DNA of 64,000 bases, from positions 1-64,000 of the forward strand of contig JAEYYV010000234.1 of the NCBI GenBank assembly GCA_023428295.1, written 5' to 3'. Below, piece by piece: positions 19,806 through 28,849 of the stretch. Numbering within the stretch: position 1 is the stretch's first letter; each line of letters opens with the position of its first letter. Origin of the DNA: Pseudomonadota bacterium (GTDB lineage Bacteria > Myxococcota_A > Polyangia > Haliangiales > Haliangiaceae). The notes under the pieces are model-generated. The model did not search any database. It saw nothing but the letters and a program-made list of their open reading frames with translations, and was not told the DNA's origin. The translations under genes and the position numbers were made by a program.

Positions 19806-22800
19806 CGCTTTTGCCACGGCCACGTGAGGACGTCGCCGACGATGCGAGCGGTGGTCTGCTCGTCGATCCACGCGGCGAGATCCGCGTCGGGCGATGGCAG
19901 CGTCCACACGACGAGCCCCGCGAACGTGTCCTGCACCAAGTGCGTGCCGCGCGGCGACAGCGCGATGACCGGTCGCCCCGAATGGGCCGCAGGAAACGAC
20001 CAGCGCGCGCCGGTCGCGAGATCGATGATGCCGACCTGAAACCCGGTGGTCATGCCGGCGAGCAACGTGCCCTCGGAGTCCATCACCGTCGAGTACTGCG
20101 AAGGACCGAGCAAGCGCTTCGGCGCGGCTCCGGTGACGAGTGCGATCTGCAACGTGTCTCCGTCGTCGAGCGTCACGATCGCGCCACCCGACACCACATC
20201 GATGCGCCGGATCGGCCTGTCGAACCGTGCGACCTCGACGACGTCGCGGCTCCACACGTACACGCGCGAATCGACGACAACGACGATGCGATCGCCGAGA
20301 TCGGATGCCACGAACATCGACGTGCCCGCGGCCACGTTCGCGCGGTGCAGCTCGTTCGTCGACACGTTGCCCCGCACGAGCTCGCCCTTCGTACTGATGG
20401 CGACGAACTCGAAGGGGCGCACCGGGGCAGACGAACGCACGGCTCCGTCGAGCTTCACGATCTCGCGCTCGTCGCCATCGTCGATGCGCGCGAAGATACG
20501 TCCGTCAGCGGCTGTCTCGCCTTTGCCATAGATGACGGCGTTGCCGCGCAGGAGCGTGGCCCACGGAGCCTGACCTCTCGGAGCTGCGAGCACCTCCGTT
20601 GTTGTCGTCTCGTGGAGCGTCGCGATCACGACGCGCGTGCCTGCGCCGTTCTCGAGCCGCAGGGCCACGCGTCCCGTCGTCGGATCGAGCGAGACCGGCG
20701 TCGCCGTCGCGAATTCGCCGAGGACGACACGCGTCGGCGGATCGCCGGCGAGGTTGCCCCACGCGAGGTCGTTCAGGTTGCGCCAGGTGAACAGCGTGTC
20801 GTCGTTCACGAACGCCATGTTCGTGCTGATCGGAAACGGCAACCGCGCGGGTGCGACGTCGCTCAGCTCGAGCCCGATGATCAAGCCATCTCCGACGACG
20901 ACGAGGCGGTTCACATCGGCCCGCGCCGCGATGCGGATGTGGCTCATGACCGTCGGCAGCGCGACCGTCGTCTTCAGCACGGGCGATTGCAGATGCAGCT
21001 TGGACTCCGCGCTCGCGGCGACCAGGATGCTGTTCGCAGCGGTGCGAAGCCCGGTCGTGATCGTGTCGATCTGCAGGCCGCGCGAGTAGATCTCGCCGTC
21101 GACCCAGCCGAGCACTTCACCACCGAACACGAGCATCTCGAGGGATGCGCCTCGATAGATCGCATCCGCGATCATCCGCGGCTGTCCTTTGCTCGACAGC
21201 GGAATGTCGACCCACGCTCCGTTCTCGAGCGGCGTCTCCCACACGTGCAGGTTGGAGATCACCGCGAGCCGGCGCGCCGGTGACACCACGAGACGCGCTT
21301 GCGCCGTGAGCGGTCGCTTCACGAGCTCGTTGCCTTTGGTGTCGAGCGCCACGACTTCGGCGTGGTCCGCGAGCGCGAGCCACGTGCCGTCAGGAGCCAT
21401 CTCGAGCTCCGCGATCTTGTGTCCGGCCCACATCGGCGTGCGCGTACCCGTCGAGAGGTCGAGGAGGGCTGCGGCTCCAGCGGCATCGAGGACGAGAGCC
21501 TCGTTGCCGACGTCCGAGGTGCTCGCGGAGACGATCGGCGTGTCGCCGAGCTTCGTGGCGCGATTGGCCGCGGGCTCGAGGAGCTCGGGCGCCATGTCCG
21601 ACGAGTACACGAGCACGTGCTTCTCGCGCACCCATCGCGCGTCCACGATGACGGAGTACGGGCGCGCGATGATCAGCTTCTTGCGCTCGAGATCCCACAC
21701 GCGGACCACGTTGTCGCGCGTGGTCTGCAAGAGCTGCGTACCGTCGGGCGAGAGATCCGCGCGCACGGTCATCGTGTCGGGTCCCTGCATGCCCCACCAC
21801 ACGCCGCGCATCTTGGCCGCCTGCGCCACTGCGCGCGCATCGGCGATCCGCTTCGACGACGAGTCGAGCTCCGCGAGCGTCGCCAGCGACTGCGTCGGAT
21901 TGATCTCGAGCAGCGCACGCGCCTGCGTGATCAGGAGCTCGTCATTTCGCTCGGCGAGCCGATCGCGCGCTTGCTCCGCGGCCGTCTTCTCGACGAGCGC
22001 CTGGTGACGCGCCTCGGTCGCCGCGTCGCGCTCCTCGATCACGCGACTCACGCTGAACCAGGCAAACGCAGCCACCGCCATCAGCGCGAGCGCGATCACC
22101 GACAGGCTCGTCTTGTTCTTGCGCACGAAGCGCCCGAGCCGCTGACGCCTCGTGTAGTCGTGCGCGGACACGAGTCGACCGTCGAGAAACCGCCGCAGAT
22201 CGTCCGCGAGCTCGCCCGCGTTGCGATAGCGAACCTTCTCGTCGAACGAGAGCGCCTTCTCGACGATCGCGATCAGCTCCGGCGGCACGCCCTCGACCAC
22301 CTCGGGCAGCGGCTCGATCTCGTTCAGCAGCGTCTTGCCGATGACCTCCGTCGCGCTCGTGCCCGTCATCGGCGGCTTGCCCGCGAGCAGCTGATACAGC
22401 GTCGCGCCGAGTGCATACACGTCCGTCGACGCGGACAGCTCCTCCCCGCGCGCTTGCTCGGGCGCCATGAAGCCAGGCGTTCCGAACACGGAGCCCACCT
22501 GCGTCTGCAAGCTGTCCGACGCGGTGGGGATCACCGGCTCGAGAGGATCGATCTCGTCCTCTTTCGCGTCGATGACCTTCGCGAGGCCCCAATCGATCAC
22601 GACCGTCTCGCCGTGCTCACCGACGAGGATATTCGTCGGCTTCAAGTCGCGATGGAGCACGCCCCGCTTGTGCGCGTGCGCGATCGCATCGATCGCGGCG
22701 AGCATCGCGGGCAACAGCGTCAGGCGCGTATCCAGATCGCGCGAGGCCGCGATCACCTGATCGAGCGGCTTTCCGGTCACGCGACGCATCACGTAGAACG

Positions 22801-23239
22801 GGCGGCCATCGGGCGTCGTGCCCGAGTCGTAGAGCGGGACGATGCCGTGATGCTCGAGGCGCGCGGTGATCTCGATCTCGCGCACGAAGCGCCGCGCGAC
22901 GCTGTTGCCGAGAACGCTGACCTCCTTGAGCGCGACCGTCCGACCGAGTTGCGTGTCGTACGCCTCGACGACGCGCCCCATGCCGCCGCGGCCGAGCTCG
23001 TCACCGTGGCGATATCGGTTCGTCGGAATCGGCGGGATCGACGAGCGAGACGAGCGCAGCACGGGCTCGGTCGGAATCTGCGAATCGCGCGCCGGCAACG
23101 TGTCGCCGAGGTCAGGCGTCGACGGCGAGCTCGGCGCTGCGATGGTGTCCGAGATGCCGCTCGCTTCGGGCGCGGCGAGCGTGTCTTCGATGCCGCTCGG
23201 CCGGGGCTTATCGCTGCCGTCCTTCTCCGCCCCGCTCAT
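19802..23239 (-). CDS. Ser/Thr protein kinase with C-terminal beta-propeller
   Basis: 1145 residues. A Ser/Pro-rich N-terminal tail of 75 residues carries repeated D-T-[LI]-A/P segments (EDTLAAPEASGISDTIAAP, LGDTLPA), possible phospho-sites. Kinase domain: GRGGMGRVVEAYD, K105, HRDLKPTN from H196, and DWG (216-218) in place of DFG, then MAPEQARG. A membrane helix lies near 385-405 (SLSVIALALMAVAAFAWFSV), followed by a coiled-coil stretch and about 650 residues of WD40-like propeller repeats (LSPDGTQLLQTTRDNVVRVW is the clearest). The layout is that of receptor-like kinases with an external interaction propeller. Start ATG 23239. It lies 10 bp downstream of the ferredoxin-flavoprotein gene, so the two are probably one operon. 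Confidence 0.93.
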   Translation of the reverse strand: MSGAEKDGSDKPRPSGIEDTLAAPEASGISDTIAAPSSPSTPDLGDTLPARDSQIPTEPVLRSSRSSIPPIPTNRYRHGDELGRGGMGRVVEAYDTQLGRTVALKEVSVLGNSVARRFVREIEITARLEHHGIVPLYDSGTTPDGRPFYVMRRVTGKPLDQVIAASRDLDTRLTLLPAMLAAIDAIAHAHKRGVLHRDLKPTNILVGEHGETVVIDWGLAKVIDAKEDEIDPLEPVIPTASDSLQTQVGSVFGTPGFMAPEQARGEELSASTDVYALGATLYQLLAGKPPMTGTSATEVIGKTLLNEIEPLPEVVEGVPPELIAIVEKALSFDEKVRYRNAGELADDLRRFLDGRLVSAHDYTRRQRLGRFVRKNKTSLSVIALALMAVAAFAWFSVSRVIEERDAATEARHQALVEKTAAEQARDRLAERNDELLITQARALLEINPTQSLATLAELDSSSKRIADARAVAQAAKMRGVWWGMQGPDTMTVRADLSPDGTQLLQTTRDNVVRVWDLERKKLIIARPYSVIVDARWVREKHVLVYSSDMAPELLEPAANRATKLGDTPIVSASTSDVGNEALVLDAAGAAALLDLSTGTRTPMWAGHKIAELEMAPDGTWLALADHAEVVALDTKGNELVKRPLTAQARLVVSPARRLAVISNLHVWETPLENGAWVDIPLSSKGQPRMIADAIYRGASLEMLVFGGEVLGWVDGEIYSRGLQIDTITTGLRTAANSILVAASAESKLHLQSPVLKTTVALPTVMSHIRIAARADVNRLVVVGDGLIIGLELSDVAPARLPFPISTNMAFVNDDTLFTWRNLNDLAWGNLAGDPPTRVVLGEFATATPVSLDPTTGRVALRLENGAGTRVVIATLHETTTTEVLAAPRGQAPWATLLRGNAVIYGKGETAADGRIFARIDDGDEREIVKLDGAVRSSAPVRPFEFVAISTKGELVRGNVSTNELHRANVAAGTSMFVASDLGDRIVVVVDSRVYVWSRDVVEVARFDRPIRRIDVVSGGAIVTLDDGDTLQIALVTGAAPKRLLGPSQYSTVMDSEGTLLAGMTTGFQVGIIDLATGARWSFPAAHSGRPVIALSPRGTHLVQDTFAGLVVWTLPSPDADLAAWIDEQTTARIVGDVLTWPWQKR

Positions 23240-23249
23240 GCGCGGTATC

Positions 23250-25838
23250 TCAGTCGAGGTCCCAGTCGACGTCGGACATCGGGCGATCGGTGCGGATGTT
23301 CACCGCCCGCGTGCTCTCTTCCGGCGGCAACTGGCTCGCGACGCGCGCGCGCTCCATCGCGGCGATTCCCTCGACGTCGGCCATCCGCGTGGCCTCGTTC
23401 TCGTCGAACCCCGTCGACGGAATGGGCGACTGCAGCTCCGTCTTGGGTGCGCTCGTCAGGAACTTGTCGAAGTGCGGATCGAGCGTCGTGGCGTGGCTCG
23501 GATCGTCGTCGTTGAAGCCAGCGTCGTCGAACAGGCGCGCATCGATGTGCGCCATGCGCGTCGGGTCATCGAACGGCGGTGGCACGGACTTCGACGGCAA
23601 GAACGTCGGCGCTTTCTGCCGGACGTTTGGTTGCTCGTTGCGAAGCGCGCTGATCACATCGCTGTCGACCTGACGCGTGGGCTCGTCGCTGAACGGTTGC
23701 GGAACCGGACGGCGCGGCGGTGGACGCGTGTTGGCAGCGGGACGTGGTGCGACCTGCGCGCGCGCCGCGCTGGGATTGGGCACGGGACGCGATGCGAGGG
23801 GAACAGGCGCTGGAGGCGCAGCGGTCGCGCGTTTGCTGCGCGCCGCTTTGCCCGCCTGCGCTTGCGCCAAGCCGACAACGACCGCGGGCTTCGCGGGCAC
23901 GTCGCGGCGCATGATCGGCGGCGGCGGGTTGACCGGCGAGTCATCCTCGAAGTCGAAGTCGAAGTCCTGCGCGGGGCTCGGCGCGGTGCCGATGAACACC
24001 TGCGAATCCTCGTCGGCGAGACGACCGCCTTCATCGCGGAGCATGCGCAGGATGCGCGTACGCTCGCCCGCGGAGAGCTGATCGCGACGACCATCGCCAC
24101 GATGGATTCCCGTGTGATCGCCGCCGTTCGTGCTGACGCTGCTCTTGTTCCGCATCGCGAACTCGGAGAGCGGAACGGGTGCGGGGAGCTTCTTGCCACG
24201 CGGGGTGGGCGGCGGCAGCCCCGGCGTCTGCGCCCGGGGCATCGTGTTGGAGCCGCCCGTGTTCACGTTGATGTTGATGTTGGAGCTCGTGTGCTGCTTC
24301 GACGAGAAGATGCTGGTCGCGGAGCGCAGCCACTTGCGCGGACCGCTGACCTGCTGCTCGCCCATCGGCATGGGGAGCGAGACCGCGCCCTCCGGACGTT
24401 GCGGCGCGGGGTTCATCGGCTGGATTCCGGTCGAGCCGCCGAGGATCGCCGCTGCTGCACGCGCCGCGTCTTCGGCGCAGCCCATCGCGCGCGGATTGAT
24501 GCGACGCACGATGTCGTCGCTCTTACCCATCTGATGTTGGTGCGGGCGCTCGACGAAGCGAATGCCCATCTTCTCGAGCCACGCGACGGGCGGGTCCGCG
24601 CCGATCAGCACGAACGCGGCTTCGTTCGGGTACCGCTTCTGCGAGCCATCGCCGAGTGCGAGCGTGACGGTGTCCTGATCGAACTGCAGCACCTGCGAGC
24701 CGAGCTTGGCCTTGATCCGCCCCTCGCGCGCGTAGTTCTCGATCGCCTGCTTGTTCTTGGGCGCCGCGCGATTGAAGCCCTTGCCGCGGTAGCTGATCAT
24801 CACCTTCGCGCCAGCGTCTGCGAGTGCGAGCGCCGCCTCGACAGCCGAGTCGCCACCACCGACGACGAGCACGGCGCGCCCGCGCCAATCGTCGGGATCC
24901 TCGAGGAGCGAGAAGACCTTCGGCAGGTTCTCGCCGGGGACCTGCAGCGTGCGCGGCTTTCCGCGCGTTCCGATCGAGAGCACCACGCGCTGCGCGCGAT
25001 ACGCGCCGACCGTGGTGCGGATCTCGAAGGCGCCATCCCCCCCGCGCCCGATCGTCTCCACGGACTCGCCTTTGCGGATCGACATGCCGACGCGCTCGAG
25101 GAGCTCGCGCCAGATCGGGATGAGCTGCTCCTTCGACGAATCGAACACGGGCAAGAACGACAGGTTGAGCGTGTCGTACGGCTCGGCCATGACGAGCTTG
25201 CCCTTGGGATACCGCGCGATCGTCGACGCGATCTCCTGCTCCTTCTCGAGCACGACATACGAGAGCCCGCGCTGAATGCACGTGAGCGCGGCCGACAAGC
25301 CACCAGGCCCGGAGCCGACGATGGCGACATCTACGGTCGTCTCGCTGCGACCGAGGATGCCGGGGCGCAGACCGCTCGCGCACATGTGCTCGATCACCGC
25401 GCGCCCGAGGTTCGCGGCGTTCTTGACGAGCGGCTTTCCCGCCACCTCGCCGATCAGGTACTGGCCCGGCACCGCTGTCTGAAAGTTCTCGTCGATCTCC
25501 GGGATCTTCAGCGGCGGCGGAACGCTGCCCTCGGGAAACATGACGAGTGCCTCGGTCGGACACGCGAACATGCACGCCTCGCACTGGATGCAGTCCTGAA
25601 ACCGCAGCACGCGGCTCTTGTTCGCGACGAGATCGAGGACGTTCGTCGGGCACACGGCGACGCACGCGTCGCATCCAGTGCAGCGATCGTCGTTGATGTC
25701 GTGAACCAGGATCCGGGGTCCGACTGTCATCGCCGGCTGCACCATCTCGTGATGGCGTTTGCGAGCAGACATCATCGTGAACACCGCCATCACGAGGATG
25801 GCGAGGCCCCCGAGCGCCAACGGGACGACCCAGGTCAC
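23250..25838 (-). CDS. membrane-anchored ferredoxin-flavoprotein reductase with long disordered tail
   Basis: 862 residues. One N-terminal membrane helix (VVPLALGGLAILVMAVFTMM), then a two-[4Fe-4S] ferredoxin domain: cysteines 53, 56, 59, 63 and 83, 86, 89, 93. Next comes a TrxR/YpdA-like flavoprotein: FAD site VDVAIVGSGPGGLSAALTC (175-180 GSGPGG) and NAD(P)-type site VLVVGGGDSAVEAALALADA. No CxxC redox pair of thioredoxin reductase is visible. After about residue 440 the protein is Pro/Arg-rich and low complexity for about 400 residues, with repeated short motifs such as DEPTRQVDSD, DDPTRMAHID and NEATRMADVE that could be kinase targets. Electron carrier unknown. Start GTG 25838. Upstream of the propeller kinase in the same orientation. 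Confidence 0.85.
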   Translation of the reverse strand: MTWVVPLALGGLAILVMAVFTMMSARKRHHEMVQPAMTVGPRILVHDINDDRCTGCDACVAVCPTNVLDLVANKSRVLRFQDCIQCEACMFACPTEALVMFPEGSVPPPLKIPEIDENFQTAVPGQYLIGEVAGKPLVKNAANLGRAVIEHMCASGLRPGILGRSETTVDVAIVGSGPGGLSAALTCIQRGLSYVVLEKEQEIASTIARYPKGKLVMAEPYDTLNLSFLPVFDSSKEQLIPIWRELLERVGMSIRKGESVETIGRGGDGAFEIRTTVGAYRAQRVVLSIGTRGKPRTLQVPGENLPKVFSLLEDPDDWRGRAVLVVGGGDSAVEAALALADAGAKVMISYRGKGFNRAAPKNKQAIENYAREGRIKAKLGSQVLQFDQDTVTLALGDGSQKRYPNEAAFVLIGADPPVAWLEKMGIRFVERPHQHQMGKSDDIVRRINPRAMGCAEDAARAAAAILGGSTGIQPMNPAPQRPEGAVSLPMPMGEQQVSGPRKWLRSATSIFSSKQHTSSNININVNTGGSNTMPRAQTPGLPPPTPRGKKLPAPVPLSEFAMRNKSSVSTNGGDHTGIHRGDGRRDQLSAGERTRILRMLRDEGGRLADEDSQVFIGTAPSPAQDFDFDFEDDSPVNPPPPIMRRDVPAKPAVVVGLAQAQAGKAARSKRATAAPPAPVPLASRPVPNPSAARAQVAPRPAANTRPPPRRPVPQPFSDEPTRQVDSDVISALRNEQPNVRQKAPTFLPSKSVPPPFDDPTRMAHIDARLFDDAGFNDDDPSHATTLDPHFDKFLTSAPKTELQSPIPSTGFDENEATRMADVEGIAAMERARVASQLPPEESTRAVNIRTDRPMSDVDWDLD

Positions 25839-25959
25839 GCGCGTATGTTACCCGATTCTGCCTTCCGCGCCGACCTGTTAGCTCCGACAGCTACGTCGCC
25901 GCAGTCCCCACGGCATGCCCAGACAACTTCGGACAAAACTATTAGCAAAGCGCATAAGT

Positions 25960-26658
25960 TCATGCATCTTCGACGTTTCGCACAAGAAACTCTCGAACTT
26001 CCTTCGCGAGTCCCTCGAGGTCGCGTCCCTCGACGGCGATCGGCGCGCCGATGGTCACGTACACGTCGCGACCTCGCCGCGCCGAGCGTTCGCCGCGCGG
26101 CAGGATGTCGATGGTGCCGCGAATCGCGACAGGGACGATCGGTGTCCCCGTCCCGAGCGCGAGATGGAAGCCGCCCTTCTTGAGCGGATTGATCCTGCCG
26201 TCGCGCGAGCGAGTGCCCTCGGGGGCGACCCAGATACTGACGCCGTCCTGGACGAGCCGCTTCGCATACTCGATCGACTTCATCGCTGCTTGGCGATTGC
26301 TTCGATCGACCTCGATGAACTCTGCCGCCCGAAGCCCCCGGCCCCACAACGGGATCTGGAACAGCTCCTTCTTCCCGATCATCCGGATCGTCGGGGACGG
26401 AAGCGTCGCGTACAGCATCGGGATGTCGAGGTGGCTCTGGTGGTTCGACATGTAGACGTAGGCGCGGCCAGGCGGCACGCGCTCCGCACCCGATGCGTGA
26501 AGCCGGACGTCCAGTAGCTCGACGACACGTCTGCCGAACCAACGCGTGCGCTCGTCGATGGTCTCGCGATGGAGATCGCCACGGACCATCTCGAGGAGCG
26601 ATGGTGCGGTCACGCGGGCCATCGCACCGACCACCCGCAGGCTATCCAGGATCGACAT
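25960..26658 (-). CDS. plsC: 1-acyl-sn-glycerol-3-phosphate acyltransferase
   Basis: About 232 residues of the PlsC family, which acylates lysophosphatidic acid to phosphatidic acid at the inner membrane. Motif I is NHQSHLD (H73, D78), motif II lies around the AAEFIEVDRSN segment, motif III is APEGTRSRDG (E147), and motif IV is GTPIVPVAI. Two in-frame ATGs exist, 26667 and 26658; GGGAG sits one base before the first and ten before the second, so 26658 is preferred. The 121 bp downstream to the next gene include an AT-rich patch (about 25925-25965), unusual here, that could carry the ferredoxin-flavoprotein promoter. Confidence 0.92.
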   Translation of the reverse strand: MSILDSLRVVGAMARVTAPSLLEMVRGDLHRETIDERTRWFGRRVVELLDVRLHASGAERVPPGRAYVYMSNHQSHLDIPMLYATLPSPTIRMIGKKELFQIPLWGRGLRAAEFIEVDRSNRQAAMKSIEYAKRLVQDGVSIWVAPEGTRSRDGRINPLKKGGFHLALGTGTPIVPVAIRGTIDILPRGERSARRGRDVYVTIGAPIAVEGRDLEGLAKEVREFLVRNVEDA

Positions 26659-26761
26659 CGCCCGCATTCTCCCACATCTGCTCGGAGTATCCGCCTATCG
26701 CCGGATGTGGTGACGATGCTTGGCTGGCGTTCGACCGTGTTCGCTTGTTACCTTTCTTGCG

Positions 26762-27631
26762 ATGTGGCGTCTGCTGGCGATCATCGCCACTTGCGTGCTG
26801 TTCGCGCAAACAGCCGCTGCGGATACCGTCGACAACAACGTCGGCCAACTGCAATCGCGCAGCTCGAGCTACAAGGTTCGCCTCGCTGCGGCGCTCGCGC
26901 TGTCGAAGTCGAAGGATCCGCGCGCGATCATCGCGCTCGCATCGGCGCTCGGCAACGACTCCGACGGCACGGTTCGACGCGTTGCTGCCCTCGCGCTCGA
27001 GAAGATGATCGATGCGCGAACGCCCGACGACGCCAAAGAGCTCGGCATCGACGCACTCAATCAGGCATCCACGCTGGACAAGGATCCGAAGGTGCGCGCG
27101 ACCGCCGAGCTCTCATTGAAAGCGCTGGCTGCGTTCCGCAAGCGAAAGTCGGGCGGCGGAAACAAGCCGCCTGTCTTCGTGAACGTCGATCCGATGATCG
27201 ATCAATCGAAGCGCCTGTCGAAGGATGCCGGCGAACGCATCAATCGGATCGTGAAGAGCAACGTCGAGCGTACGGGATACGCGACCTCGTGGCCTGGTGG
27301 ACTTCCTACGCAGGCCGAGTTGTCGTCGTCGCGCTCGCGCGCCTTCATCGTGGCGTCCACGGTGAAGAAGGTCGACATCACCAAGTCCGGCACGCAGACC
27401 CAGATCGCGTGCACGGTCACCGTGCGCGTTGCTCCGTGGCAAGGCAAAGACGGCGGCGAGAAGTGGGAAGCCAACAAGGCCGCCTCGGCCAGTGGCAGCG
27501 CGAAGGCGACCACCGGTAATCGCGAACGCGAGATCGAAGGCGGCGTACGCGACTGTATCGAGGCCGTCGCCGAAGACGTCACCTCGCGGCAGGTCGTGCC
27601 GTTCCTGAAGCGCGTCGCCGTCGTTCCGTAG
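26762..27631 (+). CDS. secreted HEAT-repeat protein
   Basis: 289 residues. ATG 26762 opens a Sec signal peptide (MWRLLAIIATCVLFAQTAAA-DT). Residues about 25-125 contain HEAT-like helical repeats: SYKVRLAAALALSKSKDPRA, then GTVRRVAALALEKM and VRATAELSLKALAAF. The C-terminal half is beta-rich with TQIACTVTVRVAPWQGKDGG and VRDCIEAVAEDVTSRQVVPF and has no recognised family. HEAT scaffolds usually mediate protein contacts. The longer frame from 26720 adds residues before the signal and is rejected. Convergent with the efflux adaptor gene, 14 bp apart. Confidence 0.75.
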   Translation: MWRLLAIIATCVLFAQTAAADTVDNNVGQLQSRSSSYKVRLAAALALSKSKDPRAIIALASALGNDSDGTVRRVAALALEKMIDARTPDDAKELGIDALNQASTLDKDPKVRATAELSLKALAAFRKRKSGGGNKPPVFVNVDPMIDQSKRLSKDAGERINRIVKSNVERTGYATSWPGGLPTQAELSSSRSRAFIVASTVKKVDITKSGTQTQIACTVTVRVAPWQGKDGGEKWEANKAASASGSAKATTGNREREIEGGVRDCIEAVAEDVTSRQVVPFLKRVAVVP

Positions 27632-27645
27632 CAGGTTCGACGGTG

Positions 27646-28845
27646 TCACTCGGCGACGTGGACGGTCACCTCGGCCGACAGGCCAGGCCTCATCGCGAGC
27701 TCGGGTGGCTTGGTCCACGTGATCTTCACCGGGACGCGCTGGACCACCTTGACGAAGTTTCCCGTCGCGTTGTCTGGCGGAATCAGCGAGAAGCGCGCGC
27801 CGGTCGCCGGAGACAACGTCTCGACGACGCCGTGGAAGGTGCCCGCGTACGCATCGATCTCGATGTCGACCGGATCGCCCGCTTTCATGCCACTGACCTG
27901 GTTCTCCTTGAAGTTGGCGATCACGTACGTGTCGGTCGGGACGAGCATGAGCAGCGACTGACCCGCGCTGATGGTTTGCCCCGCGTGAGCACCGAGTCGC
28001 GAGATGACGCCATCTGCGGGGGAGGTCACCGTCGCGAATCCCCGATCGAGCTTCGCGCGGGCAGCTGCGGCCTCCGCGGCTTTCACGCGCGCAGCGGCAA
28101 GCGCCGCGGCCGCGCGTGCTGCGCTGATCTGCTCGTCCACGGGACCGACCTGGGTCACACGCCCCTGCGCCTCGGCGACACGCGCTTGCGAGAGTGCACG
28201 CTGTTCGCGCGCGACGTCGAGCTGCGCGGTCGCCGCGTCGAGTGCAGCCTTTGCGACCGCGTGTGCTTGCTCGGCATGCTCGAGCTCGCGACGCGTAACC
28301 GCGCCCTTGTCGAGGAGACTGCGCGTGCGCGTGAGCTCGGTCGTGGCCTGCGCGAGATCCGCGTTGGCGCGCGCCACCGATGCCTCGGCTGCGCGCGTTG
28401 CGTCGGAGGCGCTACGCACCGATGCGGACGCGCCCGTGAGCTGCGCGCGGGCCGACGTGAGTCCGCCGGTCGACGATCGCTCGACGATCGCGACTTGAGC
28501 GTCGGCCGCAGCCTGCTGCGCGCGGGCTGCTTCGAGCTCCGCTGCGGTGCGCGCGACCTCGACGTCGAGATACGCGGGATCGATCTCGAACAGCACGTCA
28601 CCCGCTTTCACGAGTTGGTTGTCATGCACCCGGGCGCGCAGGATCACACCGCTGACGCGCGACGAGATCGGAATCACGTCTGCCTCGACCTGCGCGTCAT
28701 CGGTCGATTGCTTGCCCTTCGTCATCCAGCGATGGACGAACCACACACTCGCGACCGTCGCTGCGACCGCAGCGAGAATGATGTACGCACGTACAGCGCG
28801 ACGTGAACGCGCGGTGGAGGAAGCTTCTTTGCTCGAGGGTTCCAT
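27646..28845 (-). CDS. emrA: HlyD/EmrA-type membrane fusion protein
   Basis: 399-residue periplasmic adaptor. After a short cytoplasmic start, one membrane helix (AYIILAAVAATVASVWFVH) is followed by the biotinyl-lipoyl half (VIPISSRVSGVILRARVHDN, QLVKAGDVLFEIDP), a long Ala/Arg-rich coiled-coil hairpin (about 90-220), then the second lipoyl half (FATVTSPADGVISRLGAHAG) and a beta-barrel domain (QVSGMKAGDPVDIEIDAYAG). This is the EmrA architecture, linking an inner-membrane drug pump to an outer-membrane channel. It starts four bases after the emrB stop; no TolC gene is present nearby. Confidence 0.93.
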   Translation of the reverse strand: MEPSSKEASSTARSRRAVRAYIILAAVAATVASVWFVHRWMTKGKQSTDDAQVEADVIPISSRVSGVILRARVHDNQLVKAGDVLFEIDPAYLDVEVARTAAELEAARAQQAAADAQVAIVERSSTGGLTSARAQLTGASASVRSASDATRAAEASVARANADLAQATTELTRTRSLLDKGAVTRRELEHAEQAHAVAKAALDAATAQLDVAREQRALSQARVAEAQGRVTQVGPVDEQISAARAAAALAAARVKAAEAAAARAKLDRGFATVTSPADGVISRLGAHAGQTISAGQSLLMLVPTDTYVIANFKENQVSGMKAGDPVDIEIDAYAGTFHGVVETLSPATGARFSLIPPDNATGNFVKVVQRVPVKITWTKPPELAMRPGLSAEVTVHVAE

Positions 28846-28849
28846 GGGT

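Noticed and set aside
22866..26183. Plus-strand 1105-codon open frame
   Set aside because: It is an antisense shadow of the ferredoxin-flavoprotein and kinase genes, dominated by Arg/His/Ala as expected from GC-rich opposite strands.
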